NCBI RefSeq assembly: GCF_006542685.1
Contig: NZ_AP019736.1
Location: 1,832,001 to 1,896,000 of the forward strand
Origin: Alistipes dispar
GTDB taxonomy: Bacteria; Bacteroidota; Bacteroidia; Bacteroidales; Rikenellaceae
Direction: 5' to 3'
Length of the DNA: 64,000 nt
Shown: in pieces, positions 25,195 through 34,526 of the stretch
Position numbering within the stretch: the stretch's first letter is position 1
Layout of the letters: each line of letters opens with the position of its first letter
Translations under genes and position numbers: made by a program
Notes under the pieces: generated by a model
Told to the model about the DNA's origin: nothing
Databases searched by the model: none
The model's input: the letters and a program-made list of their open reading frames with translations, nothing else

Positions 25195-26715
25195 ATGAGG
25201 AAATTCTATCTTTTGCTCGTTTCGCTGTTCGTCTCCCTCGCCGGAGGTTCCGGAACGCTCCGGGCCCAGTTCCGCGGGGACATTCGGATGACATGCAAGC
25301 GGCTCGACGTGGACCGCGACGATTCGTTGCGGCTGGAGTTCGAGTTCCTGATCCGGAACCGGGCCGTCAATACCTGCCAGAGCTGGACGTTCGTGCCCGA
25401 GCTGAGTACGGCGGACGGGAAGCACTTCCGCTATTTTCCGCGCGTGGTGATCAACGGGAGGAACCGGCGGCGGATGACGGATCGCCGGAACCGTCTGACA
25501 CGCAGGTTTTGGAGCGAGGAGCAGCCTTATCAGACCGTGAACGTGGCGGACGAGGAGCAGACGCTCGTGGACTATGCGGCGGCGGTTCCCTACGAGGAGT
25601 GGATGGGAGGCGCCTCGCTCAAATTGCAGGAGGTGCTCGCCTCCTGCGGCGGCAAGCGGCAGTTGCTCACCGTCGCGCTCGGCGACCGGATCGCCTTCCC
25701 GGCGCTGGAGCCTTACGTTCCGCAGGTCTCGGTCGTTTACTGCGAGCCGGGGCCCGAATCCAAGCAGCGGCTGGTGAAGGGCGAGGCGTTTCTCGATTTC
25801 CAGGTCGGCCGCTCGGCTATCCTTCCCGATTTCCGTCACAACGGCGAGGAGTTGGGCAAGATCCGCGCTGTCATCGACCGGATTCGCCGGGACGGCGACG
25901 GTGAGATCACCGATATTTTCATCGAGGGCTACGCCTCTCCGGACGGAAATGCCGAGCGGAACGCCGGTCTTTCGCTGGCCCGCGCCAAGGCGCTGAAGGA
26001 TTACCTGCAACGGGCCTATGCGCTTCCCGAGGGGATTTTCCGCGTGAGCTCCGTGGGCGAGGACTGGAGCGGTCTGCGCCAGTTGGTCGAGGAGAGCGAT
26101 CTGCCCGACCGCGAGCGGGTGCTCCGGATCATCGACGGGCCGCTGACGCCCGACGGAAAGGAACAGGCGCTCCGGGCGACGGGCCGGACGTGGCAGCGGT
26201 TGCTGACCGATATCTTCCCGCAGCTCCGCCACGTGGACTATCAGGTGCGTTACGATCTGCGTGATTATACTTTCGAGGAGTCGCTCTCCGTGGCCGAACA
26301 TGCGCCCGAGAAACTTTCGCAAATGGAACTGTACCGCATCGCGGTGTCGTATGCTTCCGATTCCGCGCGCTACCACGGCTTTTTCGACCGGATTCTCGAA
26401 CTCTATCCGGACGATCCCGCGGCCAATATCAATGCGGCGGCCTCGCTTCTGCAACGGGGCGATGCGGCGGCTGCCGAGCGCTGCCTGGACCATGCGGCCG
26501 GGGCGATCGCCGCGCCGGATGCCGCGATGGCCTCGGCGTTCGCCAACAACCGCGGCGCGGCGCTGCTCCTGGAGAACCGGCTCGACGAAGCGGAACCGCT
26601 GCTGCGCCGTGCGGCCGACGCCGGACGCGCGGAGGCCCGCCGGAATCTGGAGGAGCTGGAGCGCAAGCGCGGGGACAACGCGCGTCTGGAACGTTATCGG
26701 AACATCTCGCAGTAG
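25195..26715 (+). CDS. DUF3868/OmpA-like fimbrial accessory protein
   Basis: This 506-aa protein has a Sec signal (ends near GTLRAQ), an N-terminal DUF3868 beta domain (about 25-190) and an OmpA-like peptidoglycan-binding region IFIEGYASPDGNAERNAG near 240-258 followed by SLARAKALKDYL. A C-terminal helical repeat part (about 380-500) is Ala/Asp-rich and TPR-like. It starts 11 bases after the DUF3575 stop. Its likely role is to fix the fimbrial assembly complex to the cell wall in the periplasm; this is inferred from the domains. The start is the ATG at 25195; longer frames upstream are artefacts. Confidence 0.85.
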   Translation: MRKFYLLLVSLFVSLAGGSGTLRAQFRGDIRMTCKRLDVDRDDSLRLEFEFLIRNRAVNTCQSWTFVPELSTADGKHFRYFPRVVINGRNRRRMTDRRNRLTRRFWSEEQPYQTVNVADEEQTLVDYAAAVPYEEWMGGASLKLQEVLASCGGKRQLLTVALGDRIAFPALEPYVPQVSVVYCEPGPESKQRLVKGEAFLDFQVGRSAILPDFRHNGEELGKIRAVIDRIRRDGDGEITDIFIEGYASPDGNAERNAGLSLARAKALKDYLQRAYALPEGIFRVSSVGEDWSGLRQLVEESDLPDRERVLRIIDGPLTPDGKEQALRATGRTWQRLLTDIFPQLRHVDYQVRYDLRDYTFEESLSVAEHAPEKLSQMELYRIAVSYASDSARYHGFFDRILELYPDDPAANINAAASLLQRGDAAAAERCLDHAAGAIAAPDAAMASAFANNRGAALLLENRLDEAEPLLRRAADAGRAEARRNLEELERKRGDNARLERYRNISQ

Positions 26716-26778
26716 AATTCCTGCTACTGCCGGTTTTTATTCCCAATTCACTTTTTTGTTTAACTAAAATTTCTCTTT

Positions 26779-28485
26779 ATGAAAATGAAATCTGTTTTGG
26801 TTTCGATGCTTGCTCTGGCTGCGGTCTTCAGCAGTTGCAGCAAGGACGGCGAAACTCCCGGACAGGGCGGTCCCGGCGCTATTACGGGCGACACCTATCT
26901 GTCCGTTGCGCTGGGCGGCTCCCGTTCCGCCCGGACCTATGCCGCCAATACGGCGGCGGGCTCGGTCGCAGAATCGACCGTCAAATCGGGATATATTCTG
27001 ACGTTCAACGCCCAGCGGCAGAAACTCGCCGCCACGCCGCTCGATCTGACGAAGGATATCGTGCTGGATCCCGCCAATCAGACGCTGCCCGGACAGCCCT
27101 CGGGAAATACGGGCAATATTTCGGCCGGCGAAGCCATCAAGGTGTCCGATGCGACCAAGTACGTGATGATCGTGCTGAATCCCACGCCGGCACTCGAGAA
27201 GACGCTGAAGACCGCGACCTCCTTCGCCGAGCTGAAGGACAAGGCGCTTTCGGACATCGCCGACGTCGTGGCGGCCAAGGACGGATTCCCGATGATCAAC
27301 CAGGGTGTGTTCGACGGGACCAATGCGGACGAAGGGCTCATTGAGTGCTCGGGCAATCTTTTCACCAAGGACAACATGGGTTCCAGCTCCACTCCGCAGG
27401 AGGCCGCCAAGGCCAAGCCGGTCTCCGTCGTCGTCGTGCGTCTGGTCGCCAAGGTGGGACTATCTACGCCGATGCAGGAGGTGTCCACCATCTCGAGTCC
27501 CAATGCGATCGTGTTGGAAGACGAGGCCGAGAATGCGGCCATCTTCCTGGACGGCTGGCTGCCGAACACGACCAACAAATCCTATCTGCCCTATTCGCCG
27601 CTGGTGTACGATGCCCAGAACAATCCCGGAAAGGACCTCTCCATCGCATACCGTCAGGACAACAACTATCCGCTCTCTCCCGCCACCGATTTCGACTGGC
27701 TGAAGAATGCCACGCCTCCCTCGGCCTGGAATACGAAGTCCGATCCGGTCTATGTCATCGAAAATACGATGTCCGTGGCCGGACAGAAGGTCATCAATAC
27801 GACCAAACTCGTGCTGAAAGCCCGGTTCTTCCCCGAGGACTTCAAGGATACGTCCGATGCCTCGAAGTCCGAAACGTGGTTCGTATTCTCTTCGGACAGC
27901 GTAGGGACGCATACCGAGTTGATTTCGTACAAGGACATGGCGAATCTGCTGAAAGGCACGGCTTCCGGTTCCATTTCGGCGGATGATGTCAAGATGATTC
28001 AGAATTTGATGGGAGAGATCGCGAAAAAGGCCTCTTATGTGAAGACCGGTACACAGGAGGGCGATTACGATGCGCTGTATTCGGACCTGAGCGCTTCCGC
28101 TACGCCCAAGAATCCGCTGGACAAGATCGGTTATGTGGCCGCTACGGTCCGCGACATGAGCGATCTTGCCGACTATCCCGGCGCCTACATGCAGATCTAT
28201 TACAAGGGCATTTGCTACTACGATATTCTCATCAAGCACAATTCGAATATCAAGGATAAACTGGTGGAAGGCAAATGGGGCGTGGTCCGCAACAACTGGT
28301 ACACGCTGAAGATCGACAAGATCAGCAAGCGCGGCACGCCGTTCATCCCCGATCCCACGGATCCCGATATCGTCGATCCCAGCAATCCGGACGAGAATAC
28401 GCCCAACGAGGGAACCGACGCTTACCTGAGCGTGACCGTGACGGTCGCCGACTGGACGACCTGGGAGCAGGGCGTGGAGCTCTGA
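26779..28485 (+). CDS. Mfa1-family fimbrial major subunit
   Basis: This 568-aa lipoprotein precursor (Cys20, VFSSC) has the two-domain FimA/Mfa1 build. The first strand TYLSVALGG is followed by SRSARTYAA with Arg49 and Arg52, the region where gingipains cut P. gingivalis Mfa1. The C-terminus TDAYLSVTVTVADWTTWEQG-VEL is the typical end strand that is swapped during polymerisation. Asp/Pro repeats near 535-550 (PDPTDPDIVDPSNPDEN) form a flexible linker. Exported through the lipoprotein pathway, it would polymerise at the surface after proteolytic activation. A strong terminator hairpin follows, as expected for the most abundant subunit. Confidence 0.9.
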   Translation: MKMKSVLVSMLALAAVFSSCSKDGETPGQGGPGAITGDTYLSVALGGSRSARTYAANTAAGSVAESTVKSGYILTFNAQRQKLAATPLDLTKDIVLDPANQTLPGQPSGNTGNISAGEAIKVSDATKYVMIVLNPTPALEKTLKTATSFAELKDKALSDIADVVAAKDGFPMINQGVFDGTNADEGLIECSGNLFTKDNMGSSSTPQEAAKAKPVSVVVVRLVAKVGLSTPMQEVSTISSPNAIVLEDEAENAAIFLDGWLPNTTNKSYLPYSPLVYDAQNNPGKDLSIAYRQDNNYPLSPATDFDWLKNATPPSAWNTKSDPVYVIENTMSVAGQKVINTTKLVLKARFFPEDFKDTSDASKSETWFVFSSDSVGTHTELISYKDMANLLKGTASGSISADDVKMIQNLMGEIAKKASYVKTGTQEGDYDALYSDLSASATPKNPLDKIGYVAATVRDMSDLADYPGAYMQIYYKGICYYDILIKHNSNIKDKLVEGKWGVVRNNWYTLKIDKISKRGTPFIPDPTDPDIVDPSNPDENTPNEGTDAYLSVTVTVADWTTWEQGVEL

Positions 28486-28528
28486 CCCTCTTCGGATCAA
28501 TACGTCTTTTCGATATGTTTATATGAGA

Positions 28529-28571
28529 AAGGGGCGGCACGGGCCGCGCGGTTTGTGCCGCCCCTTGTTTT
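28529..28571 (+). terminator. Hairpin terminator/attenuator after the major subunit
   Basis: AAGGGGCGGCAC and GTGCCGCCCCTT form a perfect 12-bp stem (28529-28540, 28555-28566) followed by GTTTTT. The operon continues 74 bases later in the same direction without a visible new promoter, so it probably acts as a leaky terminator that lowers expression of anchor and tip genes. Confidence 0.75.
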
Positions 28572-28644
28572 TACGGTTTTTTCAAAACGGAGATTACGGA
28601 TCACCGGCGGCCTCCGGCCTTCGGCGATCGTCTAAAACAGAATT

Positions 28645-29649
28645 ATGTCGTTTCGCTGCATCCAATACCTTCGGCCCCTTTTCGCGGCGCTGATTCCGCT
28701 CGCGCTCTTCGGCGCGTGCAGTTTCGGCGATTCGTACGGAGACTGCGGACTCTACCTGCATTTCACCTATGAATACAACATGGCCGCTGCCGATGCTTCC
28801 CGTGAGATCGACCGCATTGATCTGCTCGTGTTCGATGCCGACGGAACGTACCTTTTCACCGAGACGGCCGGCCGGGAGGAGCTCGGCCGCACCGATTATA
28901 CGCTGCCGCTTCACGAGAGACTCTCCCCCGGGACTTACATGTTTCTCGTCTGGGGCGGCCTGTCCGACGACTTCCGTCTGTCGGACGTTCGCAGCGCGAC
29001 TGCGGACCTGCAACCCGGAAAGACCCGGTTGGAGGATGTCCGTCTGACCCTGACGCGCGTCGCGCAGGGAGTCTGCGATGCGGAACTGCATCCCGTCTGG
29101 TACGCCGCACCCCGGACGATCGCCTACGATCCCGGAGCGGGCCGCCGGACGCATACCATAGACCTGATGAAAGACACGAACCGCTTCCGGATTTCGCTGA
29201 CCGAGGAGGGAACCTCGCGTGCCGACGCCTCGTCGGGCGGCCGGTCTCCCTATACGTTCGAGATCGTTTCGGCCGGGCACGAGGCCTACGACGCGGACAA
29301 CCGGCCCGTCGGCGCGGACTCCGTGTCGTTCCTGCCGTACCGGATTTCGGGCGACCTGTCCGGCGCGGCAGGCGAACTCAACACGATGCGCCTGCTGGAG
29401 GACGTCCCCTGCCGTCTGGTGGTCCGAAGCGTGTACGATCCTGATAACATATTGTGGTCCAGAGACCTGATCGGACTGTTGGAACAAACCCGCCCCTCCG
29501 GGATCGCCTTGTTGCAGGAGTACCTCGACAGGCAGGACGAGTGGACGCTGTTCTTCAACTACAAGGGAGATGCGTTTTCGGGAACGTTCGTCGCCCTTTC
29601 GGTGACGATCAACGGCTGGACGATCTGGTTTCAGGGTTCCGATCTGTAA
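28645..29649 (+). CDS. FimB/Mfa2-family fimbrial anchor lipoprotein
   Basis: This 334-aa protein has a lipobox (LALFGAC, Cys25), then GLYLHFTYEYNM and ASREIDRIDLLVFDADGTYL, the FimB/Mfa2 pattern. It ends with GTFVALSVTINGWTIWFQGSDL, the same W-strand-plus-xxL ending as the major subunit. Family members stay attached to the outer membrane and limit fimbria length. The loop between the first strand and LLVFD is short, so it lacks the long cleavable arm of the polymerising subunits. It follows the attenuator hairpin. Confidence 0.88.
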   Translation: MSFRCIQYLRPLFAALIPLALFGACSFGDSYGDCGLYLHFTYEYNMAAADASREIDRIDLLVFDADGTYLFTETAGREELGRTDYTLPLHERLSPGTYMFLVWGGLSDDFRLSDVRSATADLQPGKTRLEDVRLTLTRVAQGVCDAELHPVWYAAPRTIAYDPGAGRRTHTIDLMKDTNRFRISLTEEGTSRADASSGGRSPYTFEIVSAGHEAYDADNRPVGADSVSFLPYRISGDLSGAAGELNTMRLLEDVPCRLVVRSVYDPDNILWSRDLIGLLEQTRPSGIALLQEYLDRQDEWTLFFNYKGDAFSGTFVALSVTINGWTIWFQGSDL

Positions 29650-29688
29650 TGCGAGACTGTTTTGCCTGGATTCCGAATACATAGACCG

Positions 29689-31974
29689 ATGCTGTTGCTC
29701 CTGTTGATTCTCCTGTGCGGTTGTTCGCGGCGCTTCGCGCGTTTGCGGCGGAGCGGCGATGCGCGCGTGCAGGTTTCCATGCCTTCCCGGCGCCGGACAC
29801 CCGAACCGGCCGCCGCGCCGCAGGGGGATACGACGGCCGCCTCCGGACCGATCACCTTCACCACCGAGGACGGCCGCGAACTCCGGCTCGTACCGGCGGC
29901 TTACGACGATCGGTTGCAGGAGTCGGTGATGAACCTTCGGATCGAACAGGTGACCATTTCGGTCAATAATATCCGCAATGTGGCCGAACGCAACGGCAAG
30001 ATCGACCTGGAGTTTTCGGTGACGTTGCCCCGGGAGCTGCTCGACGACCAGTGGCGTGTAGAACTGGAGCCGGTGCTCTGCACGCGACAGGACACCTTTT
30101 CACTGCACCGGCTGCTGTTCACGGGCGAACGCTTCCGCCGCTTGCAGCGGCAGGACATGGCGCGTTACGACCGCTACCTGCATTCGATCGTGGACAGCGC
30201 GGACTACTTCCGCTGTTTCGCCGACGTCGCCGGATTCGAGTCCTACCTGCATAAGGCGGCGGTCCGGCGTCAGGCCCTGCTGGAGGAGAAGGCGCGGCTC
30301 GATGCCGCTGCCGGGAATACCGTCTCCGGGCGGAGCCGGCTCAGCGACCGGCGCGTGTACCGGCGGGGACTCCGCGACCTGCGGCGCCAGGCCGCACGCG
30401 AACGGCGCAGCCGGCTCGATTCGGTCGGGGCGCTCGGGCGTGCGGCGCAGGGGCATCCGTCCGATCCGCTCGCGGCCTACCTCGCGCCGCACTACAAGCC
30501 CCGGCCGGTGGAGACGCCCGGGTACGTGCGGGCGATCCGTCGCGAGCTTTCGGACAGTTCCGAGGTGCAGCGCAGCCGGATCCGCCGGCGGACGGTGGAG
30601 GCCAATATCCGCCTGCTGAGCGACCTGGACACGGCGGCCCTGATGCTCGAATACTACGATCTGCGCAAGATCGAGCGCAACGAGGAGCGTGCCCGGAACA
30701 AGGAAGAGGTTTTCCGCCGGGTCGTGCGTTTCCCCGAACTTCCCGGCACGCGGCTCGACACGATCGTGCACGCCGACCGGAGCGTGACCTACCGCTATGC
30801 CGAACAGATCGACGCGGGAGAACATACGGACCGGATCCACCTCTTCCTGCGCGGAGCGGTCACGTCGGTCGGCGGCCGCCGCTACGAACTTCCGGCGAGC
30901 GATACGCTGACCTATTCCGTGACTTCGATGATTTCGTTTATCGACGATGCGCCGCGTTACGTGCACCGCATCGTCAGACGCGACGCCGAGGCCGACGCCC
31001 GCTTTTTCTTCGTCTTTCCCAGGAACGGGACCGAAGTGCGGGAGGATTTGGCCGATAACCGCGCGCAGTTGGCGGCGGTGAAGCGCCTGACGCAGGCGTT
31101 GATGACCGATCCGGTCTTCATCATCGACAGCATCGCGCTGACGGCCACCTCGTCGCCCGAAGGTTCGTGGAAGGTCAATGACCGGCTGGCCCGGGAGCGA
31201 TCCGCAGCGCTGAAGGAGGTGCTGGTGCGCGAGTTTCGGAAGATGAAGGATTCGCTCGGGATCGCCGGCTCCTATGTGCTGGATGCCGGCGGCGGCGTCC
31301 GCCGGATCGAGACGGATAACGGCCTGCCCGATCTGCCGGATCGCGTGCGTGCGGGATGGCTGGCCGAGGACTGGGGCCGGCTCGAGGAGCTCGTGCGGGC
31401 GGACTCCGCGCTGGCCGCCGACCGGGAGGGGATTCTCGCTCTCGTGCGGAAGGAGGTGGATCCCGACCGGAGGGAGTGGCTGATTCGCAAACGGTTCCCC
31501 GCGTCCTACGCATACATGCGCGAAAAGCTCTATCCGCAGATGCGCGCCGTGGATTTCCGCTTCTCTCTGCACCGCCGCGGCATGAAGCGGGACACGGTGT
31601 GGACGACGGTGCTGGACAGCGCCTACCTGCGCGGCGTGGAACTGCTGAAGAAACGGCGGTACGAGGAGGCGCTGGCCCTGTTGCGGCCTTACGAGGACCG
31701 GAACACGGCGTTGGCCTACATGTCCGTGGGGCTGGACCGCGCCGCCGCCCGCATTTTGGGGCGCGAGGAGACGCGCCGTCCGGACGACGCCGAAGTGAAA
31801 TACATGCTCGCCGTGGTTTCGGCCCGGCTGGGCGACAACGAACGGGCGGTCAGGAGTCTGCTGCGGGCCGCGGAGTTGCAGCCGCGGCTGCGGTTCCGGG
31901 GAAATCTCGATCCGGAGCTTTCCGCCCTGATCCGGCGCTACGACCTGTTTAACGATAATACGGTGAATCTATGA
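29689..31974 (+). CDS. Large OmpA-like/TPR lipoprotein of the fimbrial operon
   Basis: This 761-aa protein begins MLLLLLILLCGC, a short lipoprotein signal with Cys12. ATG 29689 is preferred to the in-frame TTG at 29662. It has a beta domain related to DUF3868 (about 50-180), a long Arg-rich helical section (about 190-350), an OmpA-like region ALTATSSPEGSWKVNDRLAR near 482-501, and C-terminal TPR-like helices (LKKRRYEEALALLRPYED near 650). It looks like an enlarged paralogue of the 506-aa protein. The next gene overlaps by four bases (ATGA). Function is unknown; a periplasmic scaffold or assembly role is likely from context. Confidence 0.75.
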   Translation: MLLLLLILLCGCSRRFARLRRSGDARVQVSMPSRRRTPEPAAAPQGDTTAASGPITFTTEDGRELRLVPAAYDDRLQESVMNLRIEQVTISVNNIRNVAERNGKIDLEFSVTLPRELLDDQWRVELEPVLCTRQDTFSLHRLLFTGERFRRLQRQDMARYDRYLHSIVDSADYFRCFADVAGFESYLHKAAVRRQALLEEKARLDAAAGNTVSGRSRLSDRRVYRRGLRDLRRQAARERRSRLDSVGALGRAAQGHPSDPLAAYLAPHYKPRPVETPGYVRAIRRELSDSSEVQRSRIRRRTVEANIRLLSDLDTAALMLEYYDLRKIERNEERARNKEEVFRRVVRFPELPGTRLDTIVHADRSVTYRYAEQIDAGEHTDRIHLFLRGAVTSVGGRRYELPASDTLTYSVTSMISFIDDAPRYVHRIVRRDAEADARFFFVFPRNGTEVREDLADNRAQLAAVKRLTQALMTDPVFIIDSIALTATSSPEGSWKVNDRLARERSAALKEVLVREFRKMKDSLGIAGSYVLDAGGGVRRIETDNGLPDLPDRVRAGWLAEDWGRLEELVRADSALAADREGILALVRKEVDPDRREWLIRKRFPASYAYMREKLYPQMRAVDFRFSLHRRGMKRDTVWTTVLDSAYLRGVELLKKRRYEEALALLRPYEDRNTALAYMSVGLDRAAARILGREETRRPDDAEVKYMLAVVSARLGDNERAVRSLLRAAELQPRLRFRGNLDPELSALIRRYDLFNDNTVNL

Positions 31975-34517
31975 TACGGATGGCAATGGGAAGGATCGGT
32001 CTGCGCGCGTTTGTCGCGGCCGGACTTCTGGGACTTTACGCTTCGGCCTGCTCGCGGGAGAAGCTGCCGGCGGGAGCAGGCGGCGGCCCCCGCCCGGAAG
32101 CGGTTTATCTGGACGTGCGGCTGACAGCCGGCGACGCTCCGGCGTCGCGCGCCATGACGGCGGATGCGGAGTCCGCGATCGACATCGGCTCCCTGCGCGT
32201 GCTGGTTTTCGACGAACGGGACCGTCTGTCCGACGTGGCCCCCTGCACCATTCACAATGCTTCGTTCGTGACGTTCCGCCTGCGGGGCAGCGTCAATGGG
32301 GAGAAATACCGCGTGGTCATGCTGGTCAATGCGGAGAACGCCCCTTCGGTGGCCGAACTGCGGACGAAATGGATCGGAAGACCCTATTCCGAGCTGGCCG
32401 AAGCCTGTTTCTTTTTCGACGTGAACGGGGCGTGGGACACCTCCCTCCGCACCTCTATTCCCATGTGGGCCGGGTTCGAACCGATGGTCGTCGAACCGGA
32501 TATGCCCTTTCCGAAGAACGTGCGGATGATCCGTGCCGTCGCCCGGGCCGATGTCGGCGTGGGGGTGGACGAGAACGGTATGCCGGACCCTGCGGCGCGG
32601 ATCGCCGAATTCCGGCTGGACAGCGTCCGGCTGTTCGGCAGCAAGCGCCGCGGCTGGGCGATGCCCCGGCCGGATGCCTTCGTCGCGGATCAGGACGCCG
32701 CGCTGACCGAGGCGTCGGCTCCCTCGCTCTGGGTGCCGGAGTACGCTTCGAACGGGCTGCTGCCGGGCGGCGGTTACGATGCGAAGGGCGATGTGGGCGG
32801 ACTGCTCTATGCGGTTCCGCAGCTCGGCGGCGGCTCGGCGGCGCTTTTCCGCGGGATTTACCTGGCCGAGTCGGCCGAGTTCCCGGCGGATTCGGCCTGT
32901 CTGGTCCTCAGCGGCCGTTACAAGTCCGATCCCAATGCTTCGTGGAACGACGTCGAAACGACCTATTACCGTGTCGATTTCTGCCGCGACGTTCGGGACG
33001 GCGGCGGGCTCGCGCCCGTGCTGCGCAACCACCGCTATCTGTTCAGTGTCAAACGGGTGTCGGGTCCGGGAATGCCTACCGTCGAGGAAGCGCTGAAGTC
33101 GGCGTCGGTCAATCTGGAGGTGGACGTCGAGTCGTGGAACGACTTTCCGGAGACGGAGACCGCCGACAGGATCGTGCCGTTGCATCTGGAGCTGAAGGGA
33201 CTGGATTTCGCCGGGGACGGCTCGGCCGCCTATGCGGGCGATTACGAATCGTTCCGGCGGCAGGACGGGAACGGCGGCGAGAGCCCCTATCTGGACCGGC
33301 CGGATGCCGGCGGCGGGTACGACCGCGAGCGTCTGCTGCACAATGTGGCCGTCGCCGCCTACCGGGCCGACGACGGGACGTTCGACGAATTGCTGGCCTT
33401 CGATCGTTTCGACCTGACGAACGGGCGGAACGACCTTTACATCGGGATAAGCCGCAGACCCTATGCCCGGCGGCTGGTCGTGCTGGCTAATTTCGCTCTG
33501 GGCACGGCCGCCGGATTGGAAAAGGCGCTCTCGGTCACCACGCTGTCGGATTTCTCCTCCTGGTCGGGATTCCGGCAGGTGTGCGTGCCTTCGGGCGGGC
33601 AGCTTTTATGGAACGACCTGCCGTTCAGCGGGATCAGCCGGACGATCGCACCGGAGGAGCTTCGGGAAGGAGCCGTCGCCTCGGTCGATGTGGGGCTGCT
33701 CGCCGCCGTCGCGCGGCTGGACGTGGGGATCAATTATGCCGATATCTCCGTCGGGAAGGACGGCGCGGGACAGCCTGCGGGTGCTCCCGGGGTGACCTAT
33801 CCGTTCTATCTGCGGGGCGTCTATGTCGTGAATTACCGTTCGCACTTCTCCCTGACGCCCGATTTCGGGGCGGCGGACGAACTTGCGGCAGGGACGGTGA
33901 AGGACCCTTCGCCTGCGGGTGCGCCGGTCGAAGCCGCCGTTCCGGCCGACATGTTGCGGTATCCGCTCGCCTATCCCGCCGCATCGGCCGACGCCGGACT
34001 GAAACACGTGCTGCTGCGGCAGATTTACCTGCCCGAGACGGCCGCGGGATCGCAGACCGTGCTCATCGTGAAGGGCGGGCCCGATGCGTCGGACGACCGG
34101 AACGACACCTATTACAAGGTGGTGCTGGACAAGGAGTTGCTGCGGAATCACCGCTACGTGTTGAATCTCAATAATATAACGGCTCCGGGGGCTGCCACGC
34201 CCGAGGCTGCGCTGAACGGTTCGCCCGCCGAGGCGGTGTTCACGCTGCTCACGTGGGAAAACCGGGTGGTCGATCTGCCCAACGTCGGGCAATACGTGCT
34301 GAGCGTGCGGGAGCAGTATCGGAACGACGTCGTGCACACCTGCGCGGCGGGGGACGTGATCCGCGTGATTACGACCTATCCGACCTGGCATCTGCTCGAC
34401 GCGACGGACCGGGTGGTTTCGTCCGGCAGCCGGGGAACATCGTATTTGACGGCTCCTGCGAAGGGAAGCTACCGGATCAAGGCCGGAAGTCTCTATTGGA
34501 GCCTTACCGTAAAATAG
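31971..34517 (+). CDS. Large fimbrial tip/accessory subunit (Mfa-like, duplicated)
   Basis: This 848-aa lipoprotein precursor (Cys27, YASAC) starts its mature part with YLDVRLTAGDAPASRAMTADA; Arg60 is in the same place as the gingipain site of the major subunit. IGSLRVLVFDERDRLSD follows. It contains two related halves, each ending in a similar core strand: LRNHRYLFSVKRVSGPGMP near 350 and LRNHRYVLNLNNITAPGAA near 725. Such long FimC/FimD/Mfa-like subunits sit at the fimbrial tip in P. gingivalis and act as adhesins. Start alternatives within the first five residues do not matter for the signal peptide. Confidence 0.8.
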   Translation: MIRMAMGRIGLRAFVAAGLLGLYASACSREKLPAGAGGGPRPEAVYLDVRLTAGDAPASRAMTADAESAIDIGSLRVLVFDERDRLSDVAPCTIHNASFVTFRLRGSVNGEKYRVVMLVNAENAPSVAELRTKWIGRPYSELAEACFFFDVNGAWDTSLRTSIPMWAGFEPMVVEPDMPFPKNVRMIRAVARADVGVGVDENGMPDPAARIAEFRLDSVRLFGSKRRGWAMPRPDAFVADQDAALTEASAPSLWVPEYASNGLLPGGGYDAKGDVGGLLYAVPQLGGGSAALFRGIYLAESAEFPADSACLVLSGRYKSDPNASWNDVETTYYRVDFCRDVRDGGGLAPVLRNHRYLFSVKRVSGPGMPTVEEALKSASVNLEVDVESWNDFPETETADRIVPLHLELKGLDFAGDGSAAYAGDYESFRRQDGNGGESPYLDRPDAGGGYDRERLLHNVAVAAYRADDGTFDELLAFDRFDLTNGRNDLYIGISRRPYARRLVVLANFALGTAAGLEKALSVTTLSDFSSWSGFRQVCVPSGGQLLWNDLPFSGISRTIAPEELREGAVASVDVGLLAAVARLDVGINYADISVGKDGAGQPAGAPGVTYPFYLRGVYVVNYRSHFSLTPDFGAADELAAGTVKDPSPAGAPVEAAVPADMLRYPLAYPAASADAGLKHVLLRQIYLPETAAGSQTVLIVKGGPDASDDRNDTYYKVVLDKELLRNHRYVLNLNNITAPGAATPEAALNGSPAEAVFTLLTWENRVVDLPNVGQYVLSVREQYRNDVVHTCAAGDVIRVITTYPTWHLLDATDRVVSSGSRGTSYLTAPAKGSYRIKAGSLYWSLTVK

Positions 34518-34526
34518 AATCACTCC

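Noticed and set aside
26429..26746. Small minus-strand frames at the end of the DUF3868/OmpA gene
   Set aside because: Ala/Arg/Pro-rich shadows of the helical repeat region.
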